Below are positions 17,824-26,327 of a stretch of 64,000 nucleotides of DNA, piece after piece. The notes under the pieces were generated by a model. That model was given only the letters and a program-made list of their open reading frames with translations, was not told where the DNA came from and did no database searches. Source of the stretch: CAZVLQ01 sp964628185 (GTDB taxonomy: Bacteria > Pseudomonadota > Zetaproteobacteria > Mariprofundales > Mariprofundaceae); the NCBI GenBank assembly GCA_964628185.1, contig CAZVLQ010000003.1, forward strand, positions 42,506 through 106,505. Reading direction: 5' to 3'. Made by a program: the position numbers and the translations under genes. Within the stretch, counting starts at the first letter, position 1. Every line of letters begins with the position of its first letter.

Positions 17824-18450
17824 TTACAAGGAATTTTTTGACCCCGATGAATATCCGTTCTTGTCACCAACCTGGTCCTCCGTACCCGACAGCATGCGAC
17901 GGATATTGCCATGATGCCGCATCAGCATCAGCAGGCAAAACAGAAGCGATGCGCTCATACAGGCGCCCGAGGCATGCAGAAGCCAGGCGGACAGGGGCAG
18001 ACTGAATCCAGCCAGGATCGAGGACAGGGCGACATAGCGCCATATTCCCAGGGCCAGCAACCAGACGGAAAATGCAATGACCGCCATCCACGGCTGCCAC
18101 GGGAGTAGTACGCCAAACATGGTGGCGACTCCCTTGCCGCCCCTGAAGCGGAGATAAACCGGAAAAACATGTCCGAGAAAGGCGGCAACCGCCGTAAATC
18201 CGATAAGTGTTTCACCGGCTGCGTGATAAATACCCCAGGCCACCGGCAACGCCCCTTTTCCAATATCCGCGACCAGCGTAAGCAGTCCGATGGCCCTGCC
18301 GCCGGTGCGCAGAACATTCGTGGCGCCGATATTACCGCTGCCGTGTTGCCTCGGGTCCCGGCCCCTCAGCCAGCGGGTAAACAGCAGGCCGAACGGAATG
18401 GCGCCAAACAGATAGGCGGCGGTGACCAGGACAAACGCACCCGGGTTCAA
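17824..18450 (-). CDS. plsY: Acyl-phosphate glycerol-3-phosphate acyltransferase
   Basis: PlsY makes lysophosphatidic acid from acyl phosphate and glycerol 3-phosphate in the inner membrane. The 208-residue protein has five hydrophobic segments, the motif GSGNIGATNVLRTGG near residue 37 and RFRGGKGVATMFGVLLPW near residue 102, the three PlsY loops. The start is a TTG that overlaps the stop of the upstream epimerase gene as TTGA (18447-18450); no ATG gives a complete first helix. The C-terminal ~25 residues are hydrophilic and longer than usual. Confidence 0.95.
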   Translation of the reverse strand: MNPGAFVLVTAAYLFGAIPFGLLFTRWLRGRDPRQHGSGNIGATNVLRTGGRAIGLLTLVADIGKGALPVAWGIYHAAGETLIGFTAVAAFLGHVFPVYLRFRGGKGVATMFGVLLPWQPWMAVIAFSVWLLALGIWRYVALSSILAGFSLPLSAWLLHASGACMSASLLFCLLMLMRHHGNIRRMLSGTEDQVGDKNGYSSGSKNSL

Positions 18451-19409
18451 TCCGGTTTCCAGCGCGATTGCCAGTAACGTCTGCGGTCGCTGTTCAGGCG
18501 GCGCTGCAGTTTACCGGCGCGACTGCCGGGCAGATACGTCGGCAGGATATCTTCAAGGGCCGCAGGCTGGCCGAATTCCGGAGGAAATGCCACGCCCTGC
18601 ACTACATTATCATGCTGCAAAAGCAGCAACTGATCCGGCGTCAGCGGCGGCACGGGAAGAAACTGCAGGGACATGGCCATGATGCGGGCAACAAGCCGGG
18701 GAACGGGGATAAGAAGGCGTCGACGGCCCAGCATACGCAACATGATCGTGAGCAATTCACGAAAACTGAAGACGCCGGGTCCGCCGAGTTCATAAATTTT
18801 CTCCTGAACATGCCGGTTGCCAAGCGAAAGGACAAAGGCGCGCGCCACATCCTCCACCCAGACAGGCTGAAATCGTGCGTCCCCCTCAATAACCGGCATA
18901 AACGGTATGCCCGCGCTGAGTTGTCTGAATTTGTTAAAGAAAGAATCCCCGGCACCGTAAATGATGGACGGACGGAATATGGTCCAGCACAGAGCGGACT
19001 GCCGCACCCGTTCTTCCGCCACGGCCTTGGTGCGTGCATAGGTGCTTGGAGATTGCGCACCCACGCCCAGCGCGCTCATATGCAGATACTGTTTGATACC
19101 GGCCTGCGCACAGGCCGCCAGCACATGTTCGGTGCCATGAACATGCACGGACTCAAAAGTATAGCGCCCCTTCTCATACAACAGCCCCACCAGGTTGACT
19201 ACGCAATCCGCATTGGCAATCGCCTCGTCAAGATTCCGCCCGGCCGCAATATCAGCCCGGACAAGGTGGGCGCCTTCAACCAGCAGATCACGCGCACGTT
19301 CGGGATGCCGACAGGCAATCGTCACACTGTAGCCCTGTTCAATGGCTTTGTGTGTAATGGCCCGGCCTACAAAACCGCTGCCGCCAAAAATACATATGTG
19401 CTTGCCCAT
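18447..19409 (-). CDS. NAD(P)-dependent epimerase/dehydratase, NDUFA9-like
   Basis: A 320-residue atypical short-chain dehydrogenase. MGKHICIFGGSGFVGRAITH gives the GGxGFxG nucleotide-binding loop, followed by VNLVGLLYEKGRYTFESVHV and the YARTKAVAE active-site-type segment. This is the branch related to mitochondrial complex I subunit NDUFA9, found in many proteobacteria as a stand-alone gene; the substrate is not known. ATG 19409 has GGAGGG just upstream. It overlaps plsY by TTGA, so the two are probably coupled. Confidence 0.88.
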   Translation of the reverse strand: MGKHICIFGGSGFVGRAITHKAIEQGYSVTIACRHPERARDLLVEGAHLVRADIAAGRNLDEAIANADCVVNLVGLLYEKGRYTFESVHVHGTEHVLAACAQAGIKQYLHMSALGVGAQSPSTYARTKAVAEERVRQSALCWTIFRPSIIYGAGDSFFNKFRQLSAGIPFMPVIEGDARFQPVWVEDVARAFVLSLGNRHVQEKIYELGGPGVFSFRELLTIMLRMLGRRRLLIPVPRLVARIMAMSLQFLPVPPLTPDQLLLLQHDNVVQGVAFPPEFGQPAALEDILPTYLPGSRAGKLQRRLNSDRRRYWQSRWKPD

Positions 19410-19813
19410 GCCGCCCTCCTGCTGATGCGCTGTCGCGCCCTGCCCGTCTCGAGGGCCTCGAGAGTGCGGACCGGCCACCCGGCACCTCGCCGTGTATGGC
19501 TTTATTTGTGTTGTTGTTAGTAACAGTAAAGAAAAAAGACCCACAGTGCAAAAAATCCGGCCCGGCATTGCCTGACACCCGCAAGTGCGGTATCGAAAGC
19601 AGGCAGCCACGGGACTTGTTCTAAGCATCCCCAGCCTGCATGATTCATGAATCGCCGTGTCAATTGCCTGTCTGCGTGCGCACGTACGCAGGCCGGCGCC
19701 GGGCATGCAGCGGAAAAGCCAGGGTGCCCGAATGGTATGCCCGTTTGCCGTTTCCGCGTAGAAACGGCTGTATTCGGGGCTGCATATCAAAGGCGGGTTG
19801 GGAGGAAAATACG
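19410..19813. other. 404-base divergent intergenic region
   Basis: Separates the minus-strand epimerase gene from the plus-strand membrane protein gene, so it must carry both promoters. It holds one copy of the short dispersed motif (19633-19653). The frame of the downstream gene is open back to 19640 but lacks a ribosome-binding site or family-like sequence. I see no RNA gene or terminator. Confidence 0.5.
19633..19653 (-). repeat. Short dispersed motif, copy 2
   Basis: On the minus strand reads GATTCATGAATCATGCAGGCT, identical over 15 bases to the copies at 9475-9489 and 56001-56015. GATTC and GAATC form a small dyad. It lies in the divergent gap upstream of the epimerase gene. Confidence 0.5.
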
Positions 19814-20881
19814 TTGCGTTACTTTAATCTGGATCAAATTGTGGCCGGTGCGCGCAGCGCCCTGAAACCGGCACTGCTTATTACCATGGCCATCACTATT
19901 GTTGTGGCAATTGTGATTTACGGAATTTTCAGCATGGGTGGCGGCACCCCGGGCGCGGGTGCTATTTTTCTACGTTTTATCGGTGGTGTGGGTTGCCTGT
20001 TGTGGAGCCTGTTCGGACTGACCGCACTGGCCCGCCAGGTGCATCTGGACCTGCAGGGGCAGCCCGTTCCGGGCGTCAGGCAGGCCATGTGTTTCGCATG
20101 GTCCCGCATCAAGCCGTTGCTCCTGCTGCCGGCATGGGCCACAGGCGGTTTGCTGGCCCTGCTACTGGCCGAACTGTTTATCCTTGTTCTGGCCAGAATT
20201 CCGGGGCTGGGTCTGATCTGGCTGGCCCTGGCCGGTGTACCGTTGTTGCTACTTAACACCGTTGTGGCCATGGCCCTGCTGCTGGCGCTGTTCAATATCG
20301 CCGCCCGCGTCGCCATTTCGGAAGCAGATCCAACCGCGTTGCGTGACGTTCTGTGGCGCCTGCTGCGCCAGCGTCTGCCTGAGCTGCTGATTTACAATCT
20401 GGGAGGCGTGCTGGCAACAGCGCTGGTTGCCGCTCTGGTGCTTTCTCCCCTTTGGCTGGGGCTTCAGGTCACATGGGGCCTGGCCCATATCGTGGCCGGC
20501 CCGCAAGTGACCGCGCTGGAAGCGGCGTCCGGCTTCTGGGGCGGCCTGGCACATCTTGTCGCCCTGATTATTTTTGGCGCTCTACTGGCCGCCATCGCCA
20601 GCGTGCCCGGCATTGTCATAACACACATGACCTTGCTGGTGCATCTGGAACTGGATGAACCCAGCCCTGCCCGGGCGGGCGCCGGCAAGAAGACGCCCGC
20701 CACCCGCAAACCACGTGCTTCCGCCCGACCCGCCACCCGCAAGGCACGTTCCGCCACTGCCGACAAGGCCGCCGGAACCCGGCCCGGGCGGAGAAAAACG
20801 GCTACCGGCGCCAAAAAAACTACCGGCTCGAAAACGGTAACACCCACCCCCGATCCATCTGACACCGACGACTCGTCTTGA
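19814..20881 (+). CDS. Polytopic membrane protein with a Lys/Ala/Thr-rich histone-H1-like tail
   Basis: A 355-residue protein of unknown family. The first ~265 residues hold about six strongly hydrophobic segments; the last ~85 switch to a low-complexity basic tail rich in Ala, Lys, Arg, Pro and Thr (TRKPRASARPATRK, GAKKTTGSK) that resembles histone-H1-like or AlgP-type tails and would be exposed on one face of the membrane. The start is taken as TTG 19814 because GGAGG lies at 19801-19805, just upstream; the open frame reaches back to 19640. It overlaps the acyl-CoA synthetase start by TTGA. Function unknown; the tail could bind nucleic acid or other polyanions. Confidence 0.7.
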   Translation: MRYFNLDQIVAGARSALKPALLITMAITIVVAIVIYGIFSMGGGTPGAGAIFLRFIGGVGCLLWSLFGLTALARQVHLDLQGQPVPGVRQAMCFAWSRIKPLLLLPAWATGGLLALLLAELFILVLARIPGLGLIWLALAGVPLLLLNTVVAMALLLALFNIAARVAISEADPTALRDVLWRLLRQRLPELLIYNLGGVLATALVAALVLSPLWLGLQVTWGLAHIVAGPQVTALEAASGFWGGLAHLVALIIFGALLAAIASVPGIVITHMTLLVHLELDEPSPARAGAGKKTPATRKPRASARPATRKARSATADKAAGTRPGRRKTATGAKKTTGSKTVTPTPDPSDTDDSS

Positions 20882-22650
20882 CCGAAAGCCGACACAGGGC
20901 GCCCAGTCTGACCGCGGCCTTTTTCGATACGGCCAGGGCGTATCCCTCCCGTCCCGCCCAGTGGCGGCGATGCGCGCAGGGTTATGCGCCAATCAGTTAT
21001 GCGCAGTTGGAATCCCGTATTTACCGGGTTGCCACGGGCCTGATTCAAAAGGGTATCCGGCCGGGCGATCGCGTGGCCCTGCTGATGGAAAACATCCCAG
21101 AATGGGCGGTTGTGGACTACGCTATTCTGAGCATCGGAGCGGTAACGGTGCCCCTGTACTGCACCTACCGTGCGCAGGATATCGCTTATGTACTGGAGGA
21201 TGCCGGTGTCCGCCTTGCCATCACGTCGGGCGGTAAAACCGCCTCACATCTGTTGCAGGCGGCGGAATCCTGTCCGGCCCTGGAAACGATCCACGTGATG
21301 GATGCGTCCCTGGCCGACGGCAACAGGCGGCGCGCCTTCGCGGAACTGGAATCCTGCCAGGCGGACATGCAGGCGATTGCAGCACGCCTGCAGGATGTGG
21401 GGCGCGGAACCCTGGCAACACTGATCTACACGTCCGGCACAACCGGCGATCCCAAAGGGGTCATGCTCACCCACGGCAATATCCTGGCTAATCTGGAGGC
21501 GGTTCCGGATATCCTTACATTCGGCCCCGACGACAGGATGCTTTCCTTTCTTCCACTGGCGCACAGCCTGGAGCGCATGGCGGGCCATTTCCTGCCCTAT
21601 ACCTTCGGCATTTCCGTGGCCTTCGCCGAACGGCCGGATACTGTGGCCAGGAATCTGCTCGAGGCCAGACCCACCGTCCTGATTGCCGTGCCCCGCCTTC
21701 TGGAGGTGATCCGCGGTCGCATCCTGGGTCAGGTCACCCGTCAACCGGCGTTCAGGCAGAGTATGTTTTATACCCTGATCAAACAAGGCCACGCAGCCCG
21801 TCTCGGCCGCCTTTCAGGGTGGAACAGGCTGCTGCATCGCGTACTTGACAGGCTTGTCGGTAAAAAAATTCGGGACCGCTTTGGCGGCAGGATGAAACTG
21901 ATGGTTTCCGGCGGCGCCCCGCTCAGCCCGGAAGTGGCTGAATTTTTTGAGGCGGTCGGGCTGCCCGTTCTGGAAGGTTACGGCATGACGGAGGCCGCGC
22001 CCCTGATCAGCGTCAATCCCGTTGAGGACCGGCGCATCGGCACGGTAGGCAAGGCGGTGAGTAATGTGGAAATAAACATCGCCGAAGACGGTGAAATCCT
22101 CGTGCGTGGTCCCAATGTGATGGCGGGTTACTGGAAGCGGGAAAAAGAAACGGACGAAGCCGTGGTAAACGGGTGGCTGCATACAGGCGATATCGGAACG
22201 ATGGATGGGGACGGCTATCTGCATATTACCGAGCGCAAAAAAGATCTGATCGTGAACTCCGGTGGAGAAAATATCGCACCGCAGCGTATTGAGGGGCTGC
22301 TCACGACCGATGAAATGATCGAACAGATCGTTGTCTACGGCGATCGCAGGCCCTATCTGGTGGCGATCGTCGTACCGGCCATGGAGGCCTGCGACGCCTG
22401 GGCGCATGCGCGTGGCCTGCCGGAAACGGACTGGCCGCATCTGGCCACATCCGACACCCTGAGAAAAACACTGCAAACCCGCATCAGCGGACATTTGCGC
22501 GTGCTGCCGCCACACGAGCAGATCCGGCGCATCTGCATCCGGTCCCGTCCGTTCACGATTGAGGAGGGGCTGCTTACACCCACGCTGAAAATAAAACGCC
22601 GCCAGGTGTTTGCACGGTTCATCAGCGAACTTGAGGCATTGTATCGCTAA
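20878..22650 (+). CDS. Long-chain acyl-CoA synthetase (AMP-forming)
   Basis: A 590-residue adenylate-forming enzyme that activates fatty acids to acyl-CoA. The AMP-binding P-loop LIYTSGTTGDPKGVMLTHGN is near residue 184; EGYGMTEAAPLIS, GWLHTGDIGTMDGDGYLHIT and the hinge ERKKDLIVNSGGENIAPQ follow. The form resembles the FadD15/long-chain synthetase group (length, and an intact LPLAHSLERM segment). The start is a TTG overlapping the previous stop as TTGA; no ATG lies close by. Membrane-associated activity is typical of this group. Confidence 0.93.
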   Translation: MTESRHRAPSLTAAFFDTARAYPSRPAQWRRCAQGYAPISYAQLESRIYRVATGLIQKGIRPGDRVALLMENIPEWAVVDYAILSIGAVTVPLYCTYRAQDIAYVLEDAGVRLAITSGGKTASHLLQAAESCPALETIHVMDASLADGNRRRAFAELESCQADMQAIAARLQDVGRGTLATLIYTSGTTGDPKGVMLTHGNILANLEAVPDILTFGPDDRMLSFLPLAHSLERMAGHFLPYTFGISVAFAERPDTVARNLLEARPTVLIAVPRLLEVIRGRILGQVTRQPAFRQSMFYTLIKQGHAARLGRLSGWNRLLHRVLDRLVGKKIRDRFGGRMKLMVSGGAPLSPEVAEFFEAVGLPVLEGYGMTEAAPLISVNPVEDRRIGTVGKAVSNVEINIAEDGEILVRGPNVMAGYWKREKETDEAVVNGWLHTGDIGTMDGDGYLHITERKKDLIVNSGGENIAPQRIEGLLTTDEMIEQIVVYGDRRPYLVAIVVPAMEACDAWAHARGLPETDWPHLATSDTLRKTLQTRISGHLRVLPPHEQIRRICIRSRPFTIEEGLLTPTLKIKRRQVFARFISELEALYR

Positions 22651-22769
22651 TCAGGACTGGCTTTCCTCGCAAAGTCGTTAAGAATGCGCGCCATTCAACT
22701 GGTAGTCGTATCTTTTTTGCAGCGCTGCTGTTGTTGCCGCAGCCCAATCGGAATGCGAAAGTGAAACGG

Positions 22770-22785
22770 GGACCGCAGACGGTCC
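22770..22785 (+). other. Small hairpin upstream of ileS
   Basis: GGACCG-CAGA-CGGTCC, a perfect 6-bp stem with a 4-base loop, 24 bases before the ileS start. It could shape the leader, but no T-rich tract follows, so it is not an intrinsic terminator. Confidence 0.35.
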
Positions 22786-22809
22786 ATTGCCAGAATGCTG
22801 GAGAGGACG

Positions 22810-25581
22810 TTGACTGAAAAATTTGACTACCGGCCCACCGTATTTCTGCCAAAGACGGCATTTCCGATGCGCGGCAACCTGCCGATGCGCGAACCGGAAC
22901 GCCTGAAACAGTGGGATGAGGCAGATATTTACGGTCAACTTCGAAAGTCACGTAAGGCAGCGCCGAAATTTGTGCTGCACGACGGCCCGCCCTATGCCAA
23001 CGGCCATATTCATATCGGCCATGCGGTCAACAAGGTGCTTAAGGACATCGTCGTTCGCTCACGCTCCATGATGGGGTTCAATGCTCCCTATGTGCCGGGC
23101 TGGGATTGCCATGGCCTGCCGATTGAACTCAAGGTGGAAGAGAAATTCAAAAAAAAGAAACGCAAAAAGGATGATATTACGGATTCCGAATTCCGTACAG
23201 AGTGCCGCGGATACGCGAAGGGCCAGATCGACGTGCAGCGCGAGGAATTCAGGCGCCTCGGCGTCATCGGCGACTGGGATCATCCGTATGTCACGATGGA
23301 TTACCATTTTGAAGCCAATACCGTGCGTGAAATCGGAAAATTTCTGGCCAACGGCGGCCTGTATAAAGGTGCGAAACCGGTGCATTGGTGTGTTTCATGT
23401 GCTACGGCTCTGGCTGAAGCTGAAGTGGAATATGCCGATCACACTTCTCATTCCATCTATGTGAAGTTTGCCGCCGGTGAGAATTTGACCGATATCGCCC
23501 CCGGACTGGCCGGAGATATATCTATCGTCATCTGGACCACCACACCATGGACCATCCCCGCCAATCTGGGCGTGTCCGTTGGTCCGCAGATCGAATATGC
23601 TGCTGTTCGCATTACCGATGCCGGTGATAATGCCAACCTGAAGACAGGCGAAATCCTGATTCTGGCCGAGGATCTGAAAAACGATGTGCTTGCCGCCATC
23701 GGTGCGCAGGGTGAAACCGTGGCTCGCTTCAATGGCACGCAACTGGATAATCGTATCTTCCGTCATCCCTATCTGGACCAGGACGCCCCGATTCTGGTTG
23801 GCGATCATGTGACGCTGGAAGCCGGTACGGGCGCGGTACACACGGCCCCCGGCCATGGTCAGGAAGACTATGAGATCGGCATGAAATATGGCCTGAAAGC
23901 CTTTAATCCGGTCGGCGACACGGGTGTATTTGAAGCGGGGACCCCCGTGGTGGAAGGCCGACACGTCTTTCAGGCCAATGTCATCGTGGTTGCGCATCTG
24001 CAAAGCTGCGGCGCGCTCCTGGAAACCAGTGAGGTGAAACATTCCTACCCGCACTGCTGGCGCTGCCACAAGCCGCTGATTTTCCGCGCCACGCCGCAAT
24101 GGTTTATCTCGATGGATAACAATGATCTTCGCAATAAAGCACTGGCTGCAATTGCCAGGACTGAATGGACGCCGGAATGGGGCGAGAACCGCATCCGCGC
24201 CATGGTTGAGCAACGGCCGGACTGGTGCGTGTCACGCCAGCGCAACTGGGGCGTGCCGATCACCGTCATCCGCTGCACCGCCTGCGGCTCGCATAAGGTG
24301 ACCACGCCCGAGACGATTGAAGCGATTGCCAGACAGGTCGAGACCGGTGGCGCGGATGTCTGGTTTACCAGAGAGGTGGCCGGGTTCCTGCCGCCCGACG
24401 CCAATTGTCCTGATTGCGGCGGCTCGGATTTCGAGAAGGAAACCGACATTCTCGATGTCTGGTTTGATTCCGGCAGCACCCATGCCTGCGTACTGGAGCA
24501 GCGCGATGATCTTGCCAGCCCCGCCGATCTCTATCTGGAAGGCAGCGACCAGCATCGCGGCTGGTTTCAATCCTCACTGCTGGAATCCATTGGTACGCGC
24601 GGGGTGGCCCCGTTCAAGGGCGTACTCACCCATGGCTTTGTCGTGGACGGCCAGGGAAACAAGATGTCCAAATCGCGCGGCAATGTGATCGCGCCCCAGA
24701 AGATCATTCAGCAGATGGGCGCGGATATCCTGCGCCTGTGGGTGGCAGCTTCCGACTACTCGGCGGATATCCGCATCTCGGACGATATTCTCAGGCAACT
24801 GGCCGAGTCCTACCGCCGCATCCGAAATACGATCCGCTTTCTGCTCGGCAACGTGCATGGCTTCGACCCGGCCGTGGACGGCATGCCGACGGAGCGGCGC
24901 CAGCCGCTGGATCAATGGGCCATGCACCGCCTGGCCAGGGTATGCGCCAGTGTCCGTAAGGCGTATGAGAGCTACCAGTTTCACCGTATCCATCAGGAAG
25001 TGCACAATTTCTGCGCCGTTGACCTTGGCGGCTTCTATCTCGATGTCGTCAAGGATCGCCTGTATTGTGACGCCGCCGACTCAACGCGGCGCGCCTCGGC
25101 CCGCGCCACGCTGTACGACATCGCCGATACGCTGATCCGGCTGATCGCGCCGGTCCTGCCATTCACCGCCGAGGAAGCGTGGGAGCTTCTTCCCGGTTCG
25201 GACAGCGGCAGCATCCATCTACAGACCTTTCATCCGGTCGCGGAAATCGCCGTGAACGAAACCGTCTGGGCTCACTTCTTCGCCATTCGCGAAGAAGTCA
25301 ACAGCGCGCTGGATCAGGCCAGGAAGGATGGAGTAATCGGCTCATCTATCGCCGCCCGTGTCATCATGCCGAGCCTGGACTTTTCACTGGCCAAAACGCT
25401 GGATGAGACGTTTGAGCAACTGTTTATCGTAGCCAAAGCGGAGGCCGGGGAAGTATTGAATATCACTCCCGCCGAGGGCATCAAATGCCCGCGCTGCTGG
25501 AATGTCGGCGCTCCCGCGCATCCGGAACACGCCGTGCATAATGAACTGTGCCCGCGCTGTTTTGGGGTAGTCGCGCACTGA
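22810..25581 (+). CDS. ileS: Isoleucine--tRNA ligase
   Basis: Class I synthetase charging tRNA-Ile. HIGH-type motif in DGPPYANGHIHIGHAVN near residue 50, CP1 editing domain (TTPWTIPANLGV, GTGAVHTAPGHGQEDY), the KMSKS loop in GNKMSKSRGNVI near residue 620, and a C-terminal zinc ribbon CPRCWNVG...CPRC. The start is either TTG 22810 (GGAGAGG just upstream, family-like N-terminus TEKFDYRPTVFLPKTAFPM) or ATG 22795, which would add five residues. In most gammaproteobacteria lspA follows directly; here 5.3 kb of accessory DNA intervenes. Confidence 0.97.
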   Translation: MTEKFDYRPTVFLPKTAFPMRGNLPMREPERLKQWDEADIYGQLRKSRKAAPKFVLHDGPPYANGHIHIGHAVNKVLKDIVVRSRSMMGFNAPYVPGWDCHGLPIELKVEEKFKKKKRKKDDITDSEFRTECRGYAKGQIDVQREEFRRLGVIGDWDHPYVTMDYHFEANTVREIGKFLANGGLYKGAKPVHWCVSCATALAEAEVEYADHTSHSIYVKFAAGENLTDIAPGLAGDISIVIWTTTPWTIPANLGVSVGPQIEYAAVRITDAGDNANLKTGEILILAEDLKNDVLAAIGAQGETVARFNGTQLDNRIFRHPYLDQDAPILVGDHVTLEAGTGAVHTAPGHGQEDYEIGMKYGLKAFNPVGDTGVFEAGTPVVEGRHVFQANVIVVAHLQSCGALLETSEVKHSYPHCWRCHKPLIFRATPQWFISMDNNDLRNKALAAIARTEWTPEWGENRIRAMVEQRPDWCVSRQRNWGVPITVIRCTACGSHKVTTPETIEAIARQVETGGADVWFTREVAGFLPPDANCPDCGGSDFEKETDILDVWFDSGSTHACVLEQRDDLASPADLYLEGSDQHRGWFQSSLLESIGTRGVAPFKGVLTHGFVVDGQGNKMSKSRGNVIAPQKIIQQMGADILRLWVAASDYSADIRISDDILRQLAESYRRIRNTIRFLLGNVHGFDPAVDGMPTERRQPLDQWAMHRLARVCASVRKAYESYQFHRIHQEVHNFCAVDLGGFYLDVVKDRLYCDAADSTRRASARATLYDIADTLIRLIAPVLPFTAEEAWELLPGSDSGSIHLQTFHPVAEIAVNETVWAHFFAIREEVNSALDQARKDGVIGSSIAARVIMPSLDFSLAKTLDETFEQLFIVAKAEAGEVLNITPAEGIKCPRCWNVGAPAHPEHAVHNELCPRCFGVVAH

Positions 25582-25707
25582 TGATACAACGACTGGCTAT
25601 ATTCAGGGATTCAGCATGCCCTTAAAAAAACCCCTTGGTTATTCTGTTCTATTCTCGGCGTGATCATCATGGCGCTTTATGAATAAAGCGAGATAGAGGA
25701 GCCGAAC

Positions 25708-26040
25708 ATGGCGGATACATGGATTACGGATATGACGCATTTTCTGGATCAAAACGGAGCGATTGGCGTCATGCCCGATCCGGCCAGAAAACTGGCGAAA
25801 TATTTGGCTTCCATTGTGGCCGCGGCGACCAACGAAAATTATTACGATGAAGATAGCGCCGTGGTGGTGCATTGCCGGCGCAGGCCGCGCCGCAAGCCAT
25901 GCCCGGGAGAAATCGAAGCCTTCATTGACCCCGAAAAGGATGTTGTCCTGTGGCGCTGTCCGGTATGCGGTGACAACGGTTTGATCCGCAACTGGCAAGG
26001 TACGCTCTGGGATTGCTGGGATACAAAAACGCTGCAATGA
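25708..26040 (+). CDS. Conserved hypothetical protein with a C-terminal Cys pair
   Basis: A 110-residue protein of unknown function. It begins MADTWITDMTHFLDQNGAIG and ends with the segment VLWRCPVCGDNGLIRNWQGT, whose CPVCGDNG looks like half of a zinc ribbon; another Cys pair is in HCRRRPRRKPCPGEIEAF. I recall similar small proteins in scattered bacteria but cannot assign a role. A good ribosome-binding site (GAGGAG) precedes the ATG. It is the first gene of the accessory island after ileS. Confidence 0.6.
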   Translation: MADTWITDMTHFLDQNGAIGVMPDPARKLAKYLASIVAAATNENYYDEDSAVVVHCRRRPRRKPCPGEIEAFIDPEKDVVLWRCPVCGDNGLIRNWQGTLWDCWDTKTLQ

Positions 26041-26048
26041 ATCACGGC

Positions 26049-26252
26049 ATGCAGATAGCGCCGTTCCGATCGAAACTTCGGATTAGGCCCTTCATGCTGC
26101 GCCGCGGCAAGGAGGACGTAGCGACTGAACTGCCGGCAGAAACCACGAGCATTCACAGCGTGGATACTGAAGCGATGCTGCGCCGTTCCCTGAAGGAATC
26201 CAGCCCCTGGCTGTTTCAAGCATACAGGGCAAGGATTCAGTTGCGTTCATAA
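26049..26252 (+). pseudogene. Fragment of a SNF2-family helicase
   Basis: A short frame (67 codons from ATG 26049, open slightly further upstream) in which RIRPFMLRRGKEDVATELPA matches the well-known SNF2/Rad54 core block (RIRPF.LRRTK..V...LP.KTE). The sequence after this block does not resemble a helicase, and the ATPase and C-terminal halves are absent. It looks like a relic of a larger accessory gene. Only about 25 residues support the call. Confidence 0.5.
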
Positions 26253-26327
26253 ACAAGCTGAATCCAAATTTCACCATATACCGTTTGTGCAGTAGGCTTC
26301 TGACAACGTGGGACCAGGAGGGGCTTT

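Noticed and set aside
22770..22785. T-box or attenuator in front of ileS
   Set aside because: Only one 6-bp hairpin is visible, with no T-tract, no alternative structure and no T-box sequence.
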